A DNA stretch of 64,000 nt from Dyadobacter luteus (GCF_003383615.1 NZ_QNUL01000001.1:1-64000); one strand, 5' to 3'. Counted from the first letter of the stretch, positions 46,516 through 55,571 are shown. Translations and numbers: made by a program. Notes: generated from the letters alone by a model not told the origin.

Positions 46516-46546
46516 TGGGCAAATCAACGAAAGGAATATACCTTTG
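46514..46546 (+). promoter_or_regulatory. Promoter of the 46573-miaA transcript
   Basis: TTTG (46514-46517), a 21-nt spacer and TACCTTTG (46539-46546) fit the Bacteroidota consensus. The start site would be near 46552, giving a leader of about 20 nt before the ATG at 46573. Confidence 0.65.
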
Positions 46547-46572
46547 CTGCAACAATTATTGAAAGTCCAATT

Positions 46573-47481
46573 ATGTCACCAGTGTCGTTCGAAGGGGATC
46601 TTTATCATTCCGGTTCATTCTTTGAGCAGGTCACGCAGTTCTGCAACGGAATAGGATTCGCATGGGAATCCGGTACGGTAGCGGAAAGTAAATTTCAAGC
46701 TGTTACCTTGTTCAGGCACTCGAAGAAAGTACTTACCATTGTACTGATTGACTACAATAACTGGTTACTCTCCGAAGCTCTCAACAGATATGAGGTTGCA
46801 TTTGAATATGTCTCAGGCATACGGCAACAAGGGACAAGCGCTGTGATTTTATGGGAAGATCAATGGGTTAACTCTCAAAAGATTGTTATTTCAAGAGTCA
46901 AGGCGCTTCTTGGAATTTCGGTACGTATTCCTGGCAGACTTACCTATCAGGCGCGCATTGATAAATCCTCGGCAGATTCATTTTTAAATCAACATCATCT
47001 GCAAGGCAACGTATCCTCTAAGTATAGGTATGGATTATTCCTGCCCGTCCGCTACTTCAGAGTGTTACCGGAGGATTTCAGTATTAATGATCTTAACAGC
47101 GATCTGCTGGTGGCAGTAGCAACATATAGTAATGCCAAAATATTTCCACGTGATGGATATTCTCATCGTTCCTGTGAACTTATCAGGTTCGCCAATCATT
47201 GTGATACCACAGTTGTGGGTGGTATTGATAAAATGGTCAAAGCGTTTGTTACAGAATTCCAACCGGATGACATTATGACCTACGCAGATCTGGAATGGTC
47301 CGATGGTGCTTCCTACCAAAAACTGGGATTTGAGTACTTCTCGCACAGAACTGCCATATCTTTTTTCCTGAACATGCAGGAGCACACACGGCATACTTCA
47401 AATCTCGATGTAACAGCTGGCGTCTTTCTACCCATCACCAATGCAGGAAGCAAAAAATTTGTAAAAAGAACTAAAAATTGA
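46573..47481 (+). CDS. Hypothetical protein cotranslated with miaA
   Basis: A 302-residue protein. The C-terminal half (VGGIDKMVKAFV, DIMTYADLEWSDGASYQKLGFEY) resembles domains in phage- and homing-endonuclease-associated proteins in which a GNAT-like fold has been suggested. The N-terminal half has a KFQAVTLFRHSKK segment that could belong to a nuclease-like fold, but I see no clear catalytic motif. The stop overlaps the TTG start of miaA by 4 nt, so the two are translationally coupled. A role in tRNA modification is only a guess from that linkage. Confidence 0.75.
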   Translation: MSPVSFEGDLYHSGSFFEQVTQFCNGIGFAWESGTVAESKFQAVTLFRHSKKVLTIVLIDYNNWLLSEALNRYEVAFEYVSGIRQQGTSAVILWEDQWVNSQKIVISRVKALLGISVRIPGRLTYQARIDKSSADSFLNQHHLQGNVSSKYRYGLFLPVRYFRVLPEDFSINDLNSDLLVAVATYSNAKIFPRDGYSHRSCELIRFANHCDTTVVGGIDKMVKAFVTEFQPDDIMTYADLEWSDGASYQKLGFEYFSHRTAISFFLNMQEHTRHTSNLDVTAGVFLPITNAGSKKFVKRTKN

Positions 47482-48422
47482 AACCATTATTAGTCATTCT
47501 CGGACCAACTGCCTCGGGCAAGACAAAGCTCGCCGTGAAGGTTAGCAAGCTTATTCATGGCGAGATAATCAGCGTTGACTCACGACAGATTTATCGTGGT
47601 ATGGATATCGGAACGGGAAAGGATCTGCATGAATACACGATTGACAGAATTGATATTCCTTATCATCTTATTAATATTCGTGATGCCGGTGAACAGTATA
47701 ATGTAAATGATTTCCATCGCGATTTCTCAAAAGCCTACGCCGAATTAGATGATCGCGGCTCAACTACAGTGCTCTGCGGCGGAACAGGCTTCTATCTTCA
47801 TTCCATACTGACCGGCCACGCTTTTAACGCTATACCTGTAAATGAGGAACTCCGATCACTGTTAATTAATTTATCAAAAGAAGAATTGACCGATCGTTTC
47901 CACACCTATAATACCGAGTATCAAAAATTAGCAGATACTTCTACCCATAAACGGCTAATACGCGCCATTGAAATTTCACAATATCTGACGCAAAACCCTG
48001 AGTTAGCTCAGGACTGGAATCAGTCCGTAGAAAAACCAGAAGCCGTCATTTATGGTTTGAACCCTCCGGTCGAGATTCGCAGAGAAAGAATCTCTGCCCG
48101 GCTCAATGCAAGACTTGCGGAAGGAATGATTGAAGAGGTAGAGCGTTTGATGGCCTCCGGTTTAACTCCGGCGCAGCTGATTTATTATGGTCTTGAATAC
48201 AAATACATTACCTTATATCTGACCGGTCAATTGAGTCTTACCGAGATGAAAGCCCGACTGGAAACAGAAATTCATCGTTTTGCGAAACGGCAAATGACAT
48301 TTTTCCGAAAGATGGAAAAAGATGGTTTATACATCCATTGGATCAATGCCATGATGGAGACAGGGGAACAGTCCGAATTTGTCGTCTCACATTATGAAGA
48401 AGCAATCAACCGATTACATTAA
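47478..48422 (+). CDS. miaA: tRNA dimethylallyltransferase MiaA
   Basis: A 314-residue enzyme that transfers the dimethylallyl group to A37 of tRNAs reading UNN codons. The P-loop GPTASGKT is at 9-16; SVDSRQIYRGMDIGTGK and DIPYHLINI are family signatures; the substrate-binding FAKRQMTFFRK lies near the C-terminus. The start is TTG, overlapping the preceding stop (TTGA), and no in-frame ATG lies before the P-loop. This weak start implies dependence on translational coupling. Confidence 0.95.
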   Translation: MKPLLVILGPTASGKTKLAVKVSKLIHGEIISVDSRQIYRGMDIGTGKDLHEYTIDRIDIPYHLINIRDAGEQYNVNDFHRDFSKAYAELDDRGSTTVLCGGTGFYLHSILTGHAFNAIPVNEELRSLLINLSKEELTDRFHTYNTEYQKLADTSTHKRLIRAIEISQYLTQNPELAQDWNQSVEKPEAVIYGLNPPVEIRRERISARLNARLAEGMIEEVERLMASGLTPAQLIYYGLEYKYITLYLTGQLSLTEMKARLETEIHRFAKRQMTFFRKMEKDGLYIHWINAMMETGEQSEFVVSHYEEAINRLH

Positions 48423-48453
48423 AGTACTTTAACCAAAATCCATTTTTAACTCA

Positions 48454-48927
48454 ATGAACCGAAAAATAAGCAGCTTACTATTGCTTCTTCTCCTTACCAT
48501 AACTGATGCTTACCTGCTGTCGCATCCAAATCTGATCGGACGACTGGGTATTTTGATTTACAAACACACTTATATCAAGAATTTTCCAACGGCACTTATG
48601 ACCGTTTTTTTGGTTGTAGGCATCTCATTATTAATATGCGAAGGGGTTCGCAGGTATGCAGGTCTTAAAGCGCAGTTAATTTGTTTTTCCTTGTTTTTAA
48701 TTGTTTCTCTCGTCTGGCTGGCTTATGTTTACAACACGTTTTCTACGTTTTCTTATCGTATTACGGGGAAAGCCTTCATCTATGGCGCTCATTTACTGCC
48801 GGTAATACTGGGTGGAATGTATGCGAGATATCTTGTTAAAGCATTTATCGACAACTTTAATAAGCCGGAGCAGGAAAAAGTACAGGAACCGGCCGGGCTA
48901 CCTGGCAACACACACATAATTCGTTAA
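48454..48927 (+). CDS. Four-helix membrane protein, unknown
   Basis: A 157-residue protein with hydrophobic segments at about 7-24, 46-64, 73-92 and 105-125 and a Pro/Glu-rich cytoplasmic tail. No family is recognised. It follows miaA by 31 nt on the same strand and probably shares its transcript. Confidence 0.7.
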   Translation: MNRKISSLLLLLLLTITDAYLLSHPNLIGRLGILIYKHTYIKNFPTALMTVFLVVGISLLICEGVRRYAGLKAQLICFSLFLIVSLVWLAYVYNTFSTFSYRITGKAFIYGAHLLPVILGGMYARYLVKAFIDNFNKPEQEKVQEPAGLPGNTHIIR

Positions 48928-49218
48928 GCGAACGAAATTTGGTTTTCAATAGAATAGTATTATTAATCCTTTGATTTGTGAAATAAAATTGCTAACATCT
49001 TGAATTTTTACAAATAAAACGGAGATAATAATAGAAAGTACAGCGTTTTTTAAGATATTGCAGCTTGTGTTTTCCGCATCTCTATTCGTATTGATAATCC
49101 GAATTAACACAAATTTAATTTTGTTGAGCAGGTAATTTTCAGAGTTTTTATTCCTTTGTCTTACCATGAAATCATCAACACTTTATTAACATTAACATTT
49201 TTATTTTATCTAATTAAT

Positions 49219-50502
49219 ATGTCCCAAATAGCTGAATTAACCCTTGAAGGTAAAACTTACCAATTCCCGATTGTAGAAGGTAGTGAACAGGAGAAAGCGA
49301 TTGATATAGCGAAACTGCGTGATCAAACCGGATATATTACAATTGATGCCGGCTACAAAAATACCGGTGCAACAAAAAGTGCAATCACTTTCCTGGATGG
49401 AGAAGAAGGCGTACTGAATTACAGGGGTTATTCAATTGAGGAACTAGCAGAAAAATCGTCATTCCTGGAAGTATCGTATCTTTTGATCTACGGAGAACTT
49501 CCTACGACACAGCAGCTTGCTGATTTCGAATATGAAATAAAAACGCATACGCTTGTTAACGAAGACATGCGTAAAATTTTTGAAGGGTTTCCGGTGAATG
49601 CGCACCCAATGGGCGTTTTGTCGTCGCTGGTAAGTGCAATGAGCGCTTTCTATCCTGAAAATGCAGATCAGGATCCTGAAGAAGTAACACAGCTTCATAT
49701 CATCCGCCTGCTTGCTAAACTTCCTACAATTGCAACCTGGTCGTACAAAAAATCACAGGGGCATCCGGTTAATTACCCTAAGAATGACCTTGACTACTGC
49801 TCAAACTTCCTGAACATGATGTTCTCTTTGCCAGTAGCCAATTATGAAGTAGATCCTGTTGTCTCAGCAGCCTTAAACAAATTGCTGATTCTGCATGCTG
49901 ATCACGAACAAAACTGCTCGACTTCTACAGTAAGACTTGTAGGTTCTTCTCATGCAAATATCTACTCATCTATCTCTTCCGGAATCAGTGCTCTTTGGGG
50001 ACCACTTCATGGTGGTGCTAACCAGGAAGTAATTGAAATGCTTGAAGCGATTCGTCAGGATGGCGGAGATACGCAGAAGTACATTGATATGGCAAAAGAT
50101 AAGACCAGCGGATTCCGTCTGTTTGGTTTTGGACACCGTGTTTATAAAAACTTTGATCCACGTGCCCGTATCATCAAGAAAGCTGCGGACGATGTATTGA
50201 ACAAACTGGGTATTAATGATCCGGTTCTTGAAATTGCACAACAACTGGAAAAAGCAGCTTTGGAAGACGAATACTTCGTGTCACGCAAGCTGTATCCAAA
50301 CGTGGATTTCTATTCAGGCATTATTTACCGTGCTTTGGGCATCCCTACAAATATGTTTACAGTGATGTTTGCAATAGGCCGTCTTCCGGGATGGATTGCA
50401 CAGTGGAAAGAAATGCGTACCAACAAGGAACCAATCGGTCGTCCACGTCAGGTTTATACAGGAGCTCCAAAAAGAGCGTTTATTCCGATCAATGAGAGAT
50501 AA
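49219..50502 (+). CDS. gltA: Citrate synthase
   Basis: A 427-residue type II (hexameric) citrate synthase, condensing acetyl-CoA and oxaloacetate in the TCA cycle. The start at 49219 matches the family N-terminus (SQIAELTLEGKTY); an upstream in-frame ATG at 49156 would add 21 hydrophobic residues and is unlikely. The catalytic set is H264 (GPLHGGANQ), H306 (FGHRVYK) and D363 (NVDFYSG); H226 and H229 lie in the oxaloacetate site. It stands alone with a terminator. Confidence 0.96.
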   Translation: MSQIAELTLEGKTYQFPIVEGSEQEKAIDIAKLRDQTGYITIDAGYKNTGATKSAITFLDGEEGVLNYRGYSIEELAEKSSFLEVSYLLIYGELPTTQQLADFEYEIKTHTLVNEDMRKIFEGFPVNAHPMGVLSSLVSAMSAFYPENADQDPEEVTQLHIIRLLAKLPTIATWSYKKSQGHPVNYPKNDLDYCSNFLNMMFSLPVANYEVDPVVSAALNKLLILHADHEQNCSTSTVRLVGSSHANIYSSISSGISALWGPLHGGANQEVIEMLEAIRQDGGDTQKYIDMAKDKTSGFRLFGFGHRVYKNFDPRARIIKKAADDVLNKLGINDPVLEIAQQLEKAALEDEYFVSRKLYPNVDFYSGIIYRALGIPTNMFTVMFAIGRLPGWIAQWKEMRTNKEPIGRPRQVYTGAPKRAFIPINER

Positions 50503-50522
50503 TTAAAAATACAAAATACTTG

Positions 50523-50557
50523 AAAAAGCGTCCTGAGATCTTCAGGGCGCTTTTTTT
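50523..50557 (+). terminator. Terminator after gltA
   Basis: A 14-bp stem with one mismatch (about 50523-50536 with 50541-50554) is followed by seven T. It begins 20 nt after the gltA stop. Confidence 0.85.
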
Positions 50558-50606
50558 GATTTTAACTCTTTATTTTTCAATACATTAACCTCAAATCTAC
50601 TCAATC

Positions 50607-50671
50607 AACGTATTTTTAAGTTAATAAATGTATAAATACGTTGTATAACTGAAAAATACGTTATACATTTG
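50607..50671 (+). promoter_or_regulatory. blaI-type promoter with repeated operator motifs
   Basis: TTG (50641-50643), a 20-nt spacer and TACATTTG (50664-50671) form a consensus promoter. The motif AAATACGTT occurs at 50634-50642 and 50654-50662, exactly 20 bp apart (two helical turns), and inverted at 50607-50617. The copies overlap or touch both promoter elements, as expected for autorepression by the BlaI-type protein. The ATG follows the -7 box by only 4 nt. Confidence 0.7.
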
Positions 50672-50675
50672 AAAT

Positions 50676-51056
50676 ATGGAAGCTTTAACCAAAACAGAGG
50701 AGAAAGTGATGCAGATTTTATGGGATCTGAAAAGCGGATTCGTGAAGGATGTCATCGACAGGCTGGGAGAGCCTACTCCTTATAATACCATTTCATCACT
50801 CATCAGAATTCTGGAAAAGAAAGGTTTTGTAGGGCACAAAGCTTACGGAAAAACACACGAATACTTTCCTGTTATTTCGAAAGCAGAGTACCGAAAGTTT
50901 ACCTTTCAAGGGTTTCTTTCCAACTATTTTGAGGGAGCGCCGGAAAATGTGATATCATTTATGGTGAAAGAGGAAAATATTGATCCTGATGATATTCAGA
51001 AAATGCTGAAGATGTTGGAAAATAACGATAACAACATAGAGAAAAATGATCAATAG
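50676..51056 (+). CDS. BlaI/MecI/CopY family repressor
   Basis: A 126-residue winged-helix repressor. LTKTEEKVMQILWDLKSGFV at 4-23 and TPYNTISSLIRILEKKGFV form the DNA-binding domain, and the C-terminal helices dimerise. In the bla and mec systems such proteins are cleaved when the partner metallopeptidase is activated. The start is fixed by the family N-terminus and lies 4 nt after the -7 box, so the message is probably leaderless. The 3' end overlaps the M56 gene by 11 nt. Confidence 0.9.
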   Translation: MEALTKTEEKVMQILWDLKSGFVKDVIDRLGEPTPYNTISSLIRILEKKGFVGHKAYGKTHEYFPVISKAEYRKFTFQGFLSNYFEGAPENVISFMVKEENIDPDDIQKMLKMLENNDNNIEKNDQ

Positions 51057-52530
51057 CTACAGCATCTGGTTATTACAAGCCTCGTTGGGTATCGGGATGC
51101 TCGCAGTTGTATATGAGTTACTGCTCAGAAAACTTACTTTTTTCAACCTCAATCGCCTTTTACTGATAGCCGGACTAATCTTTTGCCTGATAATTCCGCT
51201 AATCCCTTTACCGTCACTGGCTGGTCTTTTCAATCACGAGACAGTATCTCACTATCAGTTGATCATCAATCCTTATCAACTCGTACATATAGATACAGAC
51301 CTATCTGTTGACAGTAATTACGATCATTCCTTAAAAACAGATATCCTGGGTATTGCAGGAATCTTACTGTTGTCAATGTACATTGCCGGGGCAATTCGTA
51401 AAATGGTCATGCTGCTTTCGGCACTAAAGTCAGTTCTCGAACTGCAACGAAATTCCCGGCTAATCGCACACGAAGGCAAGATTCGAATATACCTGCAGAA
51501 CGAACTTCCTACCTTTTCCTTTGCCAATAGCATTTTTCTGCACGAAGACATAGAACAACTCAATGAGCATGAAAAGCAATACGTGCTGCTTCACGAAAAG
51601 ACACATATACGACAGAAGCATACACTTGACATTCTGCTTTATGAGATTACAGGGATTGTTTTATGGTTTCATCCGGCAATCAAATATTTGTCAGATGCAT
51701 TAAAAGAACTGCATGAATATCTGGTAGACAGCCACATAGCATCGCACGGAAAACCTGTATCCCAATATGGCTTACTATTGGTGAAACTTGCCTCACAGAA
51801 GTCTAAAGGGCCAGGAGTAATCAACTCCTTTTCAAATACAAGCACATTAAAACGTATTGAAATGTTAACTAAACCAAAATCCAGATCTATGCAAAAGCTC
51901 AAATTTCTCGCAATGTTACCATTAGGTATACTGTTAACAGCCGCCTGTTCCTTTATGCAGCCGAATGAAGAGTCCAAAAGCGAAAAGCCATTCGAAACTG
52001 ATACAAACAACTCAGCCTTAGAAAATTCAATGAGAATTGGCAAAATAACGTGGCAGGGTAATTCCAAATTTTCTGCGGCAGAGCTATCAGACATGCTTGG
52101 TGTGAAGCCTGGAGACTTCTATGATTCTACGAAGATATATGATCGCATTTGGACGTACAGCAATGAGGGAATTGCAGCCAGGTATATGAATGACGGATAT
52201 TTGTTTTTCCGTGTAGATGTATCAGACAGTGCCGTACAAAATAAGGTGAATCTAATCTTTGAAGTAAATGAAGGCCAAAAGGCTAGAATCGGTAAAGTGA
52301 TTGTAAAAGGAAATCAGAAGATAACAACTAATGAGGTTCTAAATCTTATCGGTATCAAGGAAGGAGAACCATTCAACAGGTCGAAGCTTATCTTAGCTCA
52401 AAAAGCGCTTGCAGAATCGGGATACTTTGATGCAAAGAATGTAAATATCAATCCGATACCCGATCATACATCATTTGCTAATAATTCAATCGGGAAAACA
52501 GACATCGAATTTGCCGTGAAGGAAATATAA
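51046..52530 (+). CDS. BlaR1-like M56 metallopeptidase fused to two POTRA domains
   Basis: A 494-residue membrane protein. Helices at about 8-24, 38-57 and 98-115 precede the cytoplasmic zinc-protease domain with HEKTH at 183-187 and a downstream Glu (ELHEY, about 224). A fourth helix at 285-301 ends in a Cys. After an acidic linker (305-328), residues 330-494 form two consecutive POTRA-like domains: IGKITWQGNSKFSAAELSDM and IGKVIVKGNQKITTNEVLNL are near-repeats, as in BamA. These should face the periplasm and replace the penicillin-binding sensor of BlaR1. Presumed to cleave the BlaI-type repressor on an envelope signal. Confidence 0.87.
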   Translation: MINSYSIWLLQASLGIGMLAVVYELLLRKLTFFNLNRLLLIAGLIFCLIIPLIPLPSLAGLFNHETVSHYQLIINPYQLVHIDTDLSVDSNYDHSLKTDILGIAGILLLSMYIAGAIRKMVMLLSALKSVLELQRNSRLIAHEGKIRIYLQNELPTFSFANSIFLHEDIEQLNEHEKQYVLLHEKTHIRQKHTLDILLYEITGIVLWFHPAIKYLSDALKELHEYLVDSHIASHGKPVSQYGLLLVKLASQKSKGPGVINSFSNTSTLKRIEMLTKPKSRSMQKLKFLAMLPLGILLTAACSFMQPNEESKSEKPFETDTNNSALENSMRIGKITWQGNSKFSAAELSDMLGVKPGDFYDSTKIYDRIWTYSNEGIAARYMNDGYLFFRVDVSDSAVQNKVNLIFEVNEGQKARIGKVIVKGNQKITTNEVLNLIGIKEGEPFNRSKLILAQKALAESGYFDAKNVNINPIPDHTSFANNSIGKTDIEFAVKEI

Positions 52531-52536
52531 GTCATC

Positions 52537-52561
52537 GCCCCGGGTATGCATGAGCCGGGGC
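52537..52561. terminator. GC-rich hairpin between convergent genes
   Basis: A 7-bp GC stem (52537-52543 with 52555-52561) lies between the M56 and pdxH genes. T-runs are poor, so activity is uncertain. Confidence 0.45.
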
Positions 52562-52572
52562 AATAGTTCGGT

Positions 52573-53211
52573 TTAAGGAGAAAGTCTCTCAATTTTCCAA
52601 TTATTTTCTTCTTTTTTTGTGTACGCAAGTCGATCGTGCAGTCTGCTTGGCCGTCCTTGCCAGAATTCCATATAGGTAGGAATCAATCTGTAACCACCCC
52701 AGTGCGCTGGCCGCGGTATATCTTTACCCTCAAATCTGGCTTCAAGCTCCGCATTGGTAGCCTCCAGCACCTCGCGGCTTGCAATAGCTGCACTTTGGTG
52801 TGACACCCACGCGCCGATCTGGCTGCCTCTCGGACGGCTGCTAAAATATTCGTCCGACTCCGCTGCACTTACTTTCTCAACGATCCCTTCGATCCGCACC
52901 TGCCTTTCCAATTCTTTCCAGAAAAAAGTTAAAGCCACCTGTGGATTTTCTTCTATTTCCTGGCCCTTCTTGCTTCCATAGTTGGTGAAGAATTTAAAGC
53001 CTGAATCTATGTCTTTTAACAACACTATACGCGCCGATGGTTTTCCTTCATTTACGGTACTCAGCACCATGGCATTCGGCTCTTCCAAACCGGAAGCCAG
53101 CACTTCCTCAAACCACTTTTCAAACTGTTTTAACGGATTAGTGTCTAAATCTGACTCCTGAAGTCCTTTCAAAGTGTAGTCACTCCTGATATTTGCGATT
53201 TTATGGTTCAT
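52573..53211 (-). CDS. pdxH: Pyridoxamine 5'-phosphate oxidase
   Basis: A 212-residue FMN enzyme that oxidises pyridoxine or pyridoxamine phosphate to pyridoxal phosphate. Seen: ARIVLLKDIDSGFKFFTNYGS (FMN-binding strands), FFWKELERQVRIEG, WVSHQSAAI, and the C-terminal WQGRPSRLHDR with R190 and H192, matching substrate-contacting Arg and His of E. coli PdxH; it ends in the usual RLSP. Cytoplasmic dimer. The product would feed the PLP enzyme at 58624 among others. Confidence 0.95.
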   Translation of the reverse strand: MNHKIANIRSDYTLKGLQESDLDTNPLKQFEKWFEEVLASGLEEPNAMVLSTVNEGKPSARIVLLKDIDSGFKFFTNYGSKKGQEIEENPQVALTFFWKELERQVRIEGIVEKVSAAESDEYFSSRPRGSQIGAWVSHQSAAIASREVLEATNAELEARFEGKDIPRPAHWGGYRLIPTYMEFWQGRPSRLHDRLAYTKKEENNWKIERLSP

Positions 53212-53241
53212 TTCCGATGAATATGTTCAATGTTAGGATGC

Positions 53242-53249
53242 CAAAAGTA
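53242..53249 (-). promoter_or_regulatory. Candidate -7 box for pdxH
   Basis: TACTTTTG on the minus strand matches TAnnTTTG exactly, 30 nt before the pdxH start. No clear -33 partner is seen at the expected distance. Confidence 0.4.
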
Positions 53250-53317
53250 GCCAATTCATTGGAAAGATTATTAGATTTGTAATCAATAAGACACGTACTT
53301 ACGAAACACGAATCACG

Positions 53318-55228
53318 ATGGCACAAGAACAAAACGAAGGGGTCGAAAGCAACGAGCAGGAAGACCTGACACCTAAAACTATTGATACCCTCGATATTGA
53401 TCTTAACACTGAGCTGGCTGAGGAACACGAGGAAGAATCTGCATCTGATGTAGATTACAGTCAACTATCCAAAGAACAACTTGTGAAGTTACTGGAGAAT
53501 GAACTCGCTGCTGTTCAGGGTGAAGGTTCCAAACCTGCATTGCTCAAAAAAGCTGAATCCGTGGTTCGTGAAATACGTCCGGTACTTGATCAGATTAAAC
53601 AAACGGAACGGGAAAACGCCCTGAAATCATTTGTGGAAGAGAACGGAGAAGAAGATGGTTTCGAATTTAAATACGATGCAGATATACAACGTATCGATGC
53701 GCTGGGAAGAGAAATAAGAGGATTGAAAAATGCTTACTATCAGGGGCAGGAAAAAGAAAAAGAGAAAAACTTCAATGTAAAAACTGCGCTGTTGCAAAAG
53801 TTGCGTGAGTTACTTGAGGACGAAGGCTCAAAAGAAACCGACGCATCCGGACTTAAGTCGAGCTGGGAAGAGTTTAAGAAGATTCAGGAAGAGTGGAAGA
53901 ATGCAGGTAATATTGCCTCTCCGCACAATGGAACACTCTGGGCTACCTACAATGCATTGATAGACAGATACTTTTCGAATAGAAATATCTATTTTGAATT
54001 GAAAGAACTCGATCGCAGAAGAAATGCTGAGTTGAAGGCAGAGCTTTGTGAGAAAGTGGAAGACCTGGGTAAATCACTGGAAAATCGTCCGATGTCCCGT
54101 GAAATCCTTAATGATGCCAACCATATTTTTGAGGAATACAAACACCTTGGACCTGCACCGAAGGAAGATCAGGAAAAGCTATGGCAGCGTTTTAAGGTAG
54201 CTATGGATGTGCTTTATGATGCACAACGTGAGCAATTTGCCGAGCAGAAAAAATCCATGCAGGAAAACTATGAGCAAAAGGCAAAAATCTATGATCAGAT
54301 CGTTCCTTTTACCTCATACAATTCCGGAAGTATTAAAGAATGGAATGCCAAAACAAAAGAAATTATGGCATTTCAGGATCAATGGGTGGCGTTGAAAGGC
54401 ATTATGCCAAGAGAAGAAGGCAAGGAGCTGAGTAAAAAATTCTGGGCGAGTCTTAAAACCTTCTTTAACAATAAAGGAGAATTCTTCCGTCAGCTGGAAA
54501 GTAAGCGCGAGCAAAATCTGGAACAAAAGAATCAATTGTGTGAAGAAGCTGAAGCTATATTGGCATCCGGCGAAGACAGCGCTTCCAACACGCAAAAAAT
54601 TATAGAGCTGCAGAAAAGGTGGAAAGGAGTAGGACAGGTTCCTGAGAAATTCAAGGATACCATCTACGATCGCTTCAAAAAGGCTTGCGATGCCTACTTT
54701 GACCAGAAACGTGCGAAAAACAAGGAAGTTGAAGAAGGCTTTGAAGAAAACCTGAAAAAGAAAACTGACCTGATCGAACGCATTGAGGCTGCTGCTAACG
54801 ATAAAGTAGAATCAACGTTAAATCTCTTATCCGCGTTCAAGAGCGAATGGTCTTCTATAGGATTCGTACCGAAAAAGGATATGCAGACGATTCAAAAGCG
54901 CTACATTGGGGCAATAAATACCTATGTGAGTGCGATTGGACAACTTTCAACAAAAGAGAAGGAGCAGGCTGTACTGGAAAGCGAAGTAGAGCTTGTTCGT
55001 GACGGAGGTGATAGTAGCCGCAACCTTGTACGTAAAGAAGGTGATATACGTCGTAAAGTTACGCAACTTGAAAATGACATATCTTTATGGCAAAATAATA
55101 TTGAGTTCTTCGCGAAGTCGAAAACGTCGGATAAATTGAAAGCAGATTTTGAAAGAAAGATAAATAATGCCCTGGAGCAGCTAAATGAGCTGAAACACCA
55201 ACTATCTATAATTCAGGAAGCTATCTAA
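53318..55228 (+). CDS. DUF349 repeat protein
   Basis: A 636-residue, highly charged, all-helical protein. After an acidic, disordered N-terminus (1-50) come five DUF349 repeats, recognisable by their aromatic helix ends near residues 206 (LWATYN), 287 (LWQRF), 370 (LSKKFW), 448 (IYDRF) and 524 (IQKRY). A coiled coil closes the protein. DUF349 proteins are widespread and abundant in Bacteroidota; no function is established, though helical-repeat scaffolding or RNA-related roles have been suggested. Cytoplasmic, transcribed alone. Confidence 0.88.
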   Translation: MAQEQNEGVESNEQEDLTPKTIDTLDIDLNTELAEEHEEESASDVDYSQLSKEQLVKLLENELAAVQGEGSKPALLKKAESVVREIRPVLDQIKQTERENALKSFVEENGEEDGFEFKYDADIQRIDALGREIRGLKNAYYQGQEKEKEKNFNVKTALLQKLRELLEDEGSKETDASGLKSSWEEFKKIQEEWKNAGNIASPHNGTLWATYNALIDRYFSNRNIYFELKELDRRRNAELKAELCEKVEDLGKSLENRPMSREILNDANHIFEEYKHLGPAPKEDQEKLWQRFKVAMDVLYDAQREQFAEQKKSMQENYEQKAKIYDQIVPFTSYNSGSIKEWNAKTKEIMAFQDQWVALKGIMPREEGKELSKKFWASLKTFFNNKGEFFRQLESKREQNLEQKNQLCEEAEAILASGEDSASNTQKIIELQKRWKGVGQVPEKFKDTIYDRFKKACDAYFDQKRAKNKEVEEGFEENLKKKTDLIERIEAAANDKVESTLNLLSAFKSEWSSIGFVPKKDMQTIQKRYIGAINTYVSAIGQLSTKEKEQAVLESEVELVRDGGDSSRNLVRKEGDIRRKVTQLENDISLWQNNIEFFAKSKTSDKLKADFERKINNALEQLNELKHQLSIIQEAI

Positions 55229-55265
55229 ATTCGAAAAAAAAATAGTAAAAAAGCCTTTCAAATAC

Positions 55266-55321
55266 TTGCGTTTGTTATTCCGTTACCCTACTTTTGCACC
55301 ATGATAACGGAATAACAAACG
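55266..55321 (+). promoter_or_regulatory. tRNA-Thr promoter inside an inverted repeat
   Basis: TTG (55266-55268), a 20-nt spacer and TACTTTTG (55289-55296) match the promoter consensus. A perfect 17-bp inverted repeat (55269-55285 and 55305-55321) brackets the -7 box: the left arm fills the spacer and the right arm starts at about +3. This is an operator-like layout or a start-site hairpin. Confidence 0.7.
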
Positions 55322-55338
55322 GTATCAAAAAGTAAAAG

Positions 55339-55411
<73 letters not shown>

Positions 55412-55462
55412 CAAATTTTTACTTTTTAGATTCAAAAGTTACTCATTATCAAGAAGATAGAG

Positions 55463-55535
<73 letters not shown>

Positions 55536-55542
55536 CATCAAG

Positions 55543-55571
55543 AAAAACCTGGCAAGTTTTGTCAGGTTTTT
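55543..55571 (+). terminator. Terminator of the tRNA-Thr transcript
   Basis: A 9-bp stem (55543-55551 with 55563-55571) ends in five T, 8 nt after the second tRNA. Confidence 0.8.

Noticed and set aside
48946..49167. Minus-strand 73-codon frame upstream of gltA
   Set aside because: AT-driven Ile/Asn/Lys-rich composition and overlap with the gltA leader suggest chance.
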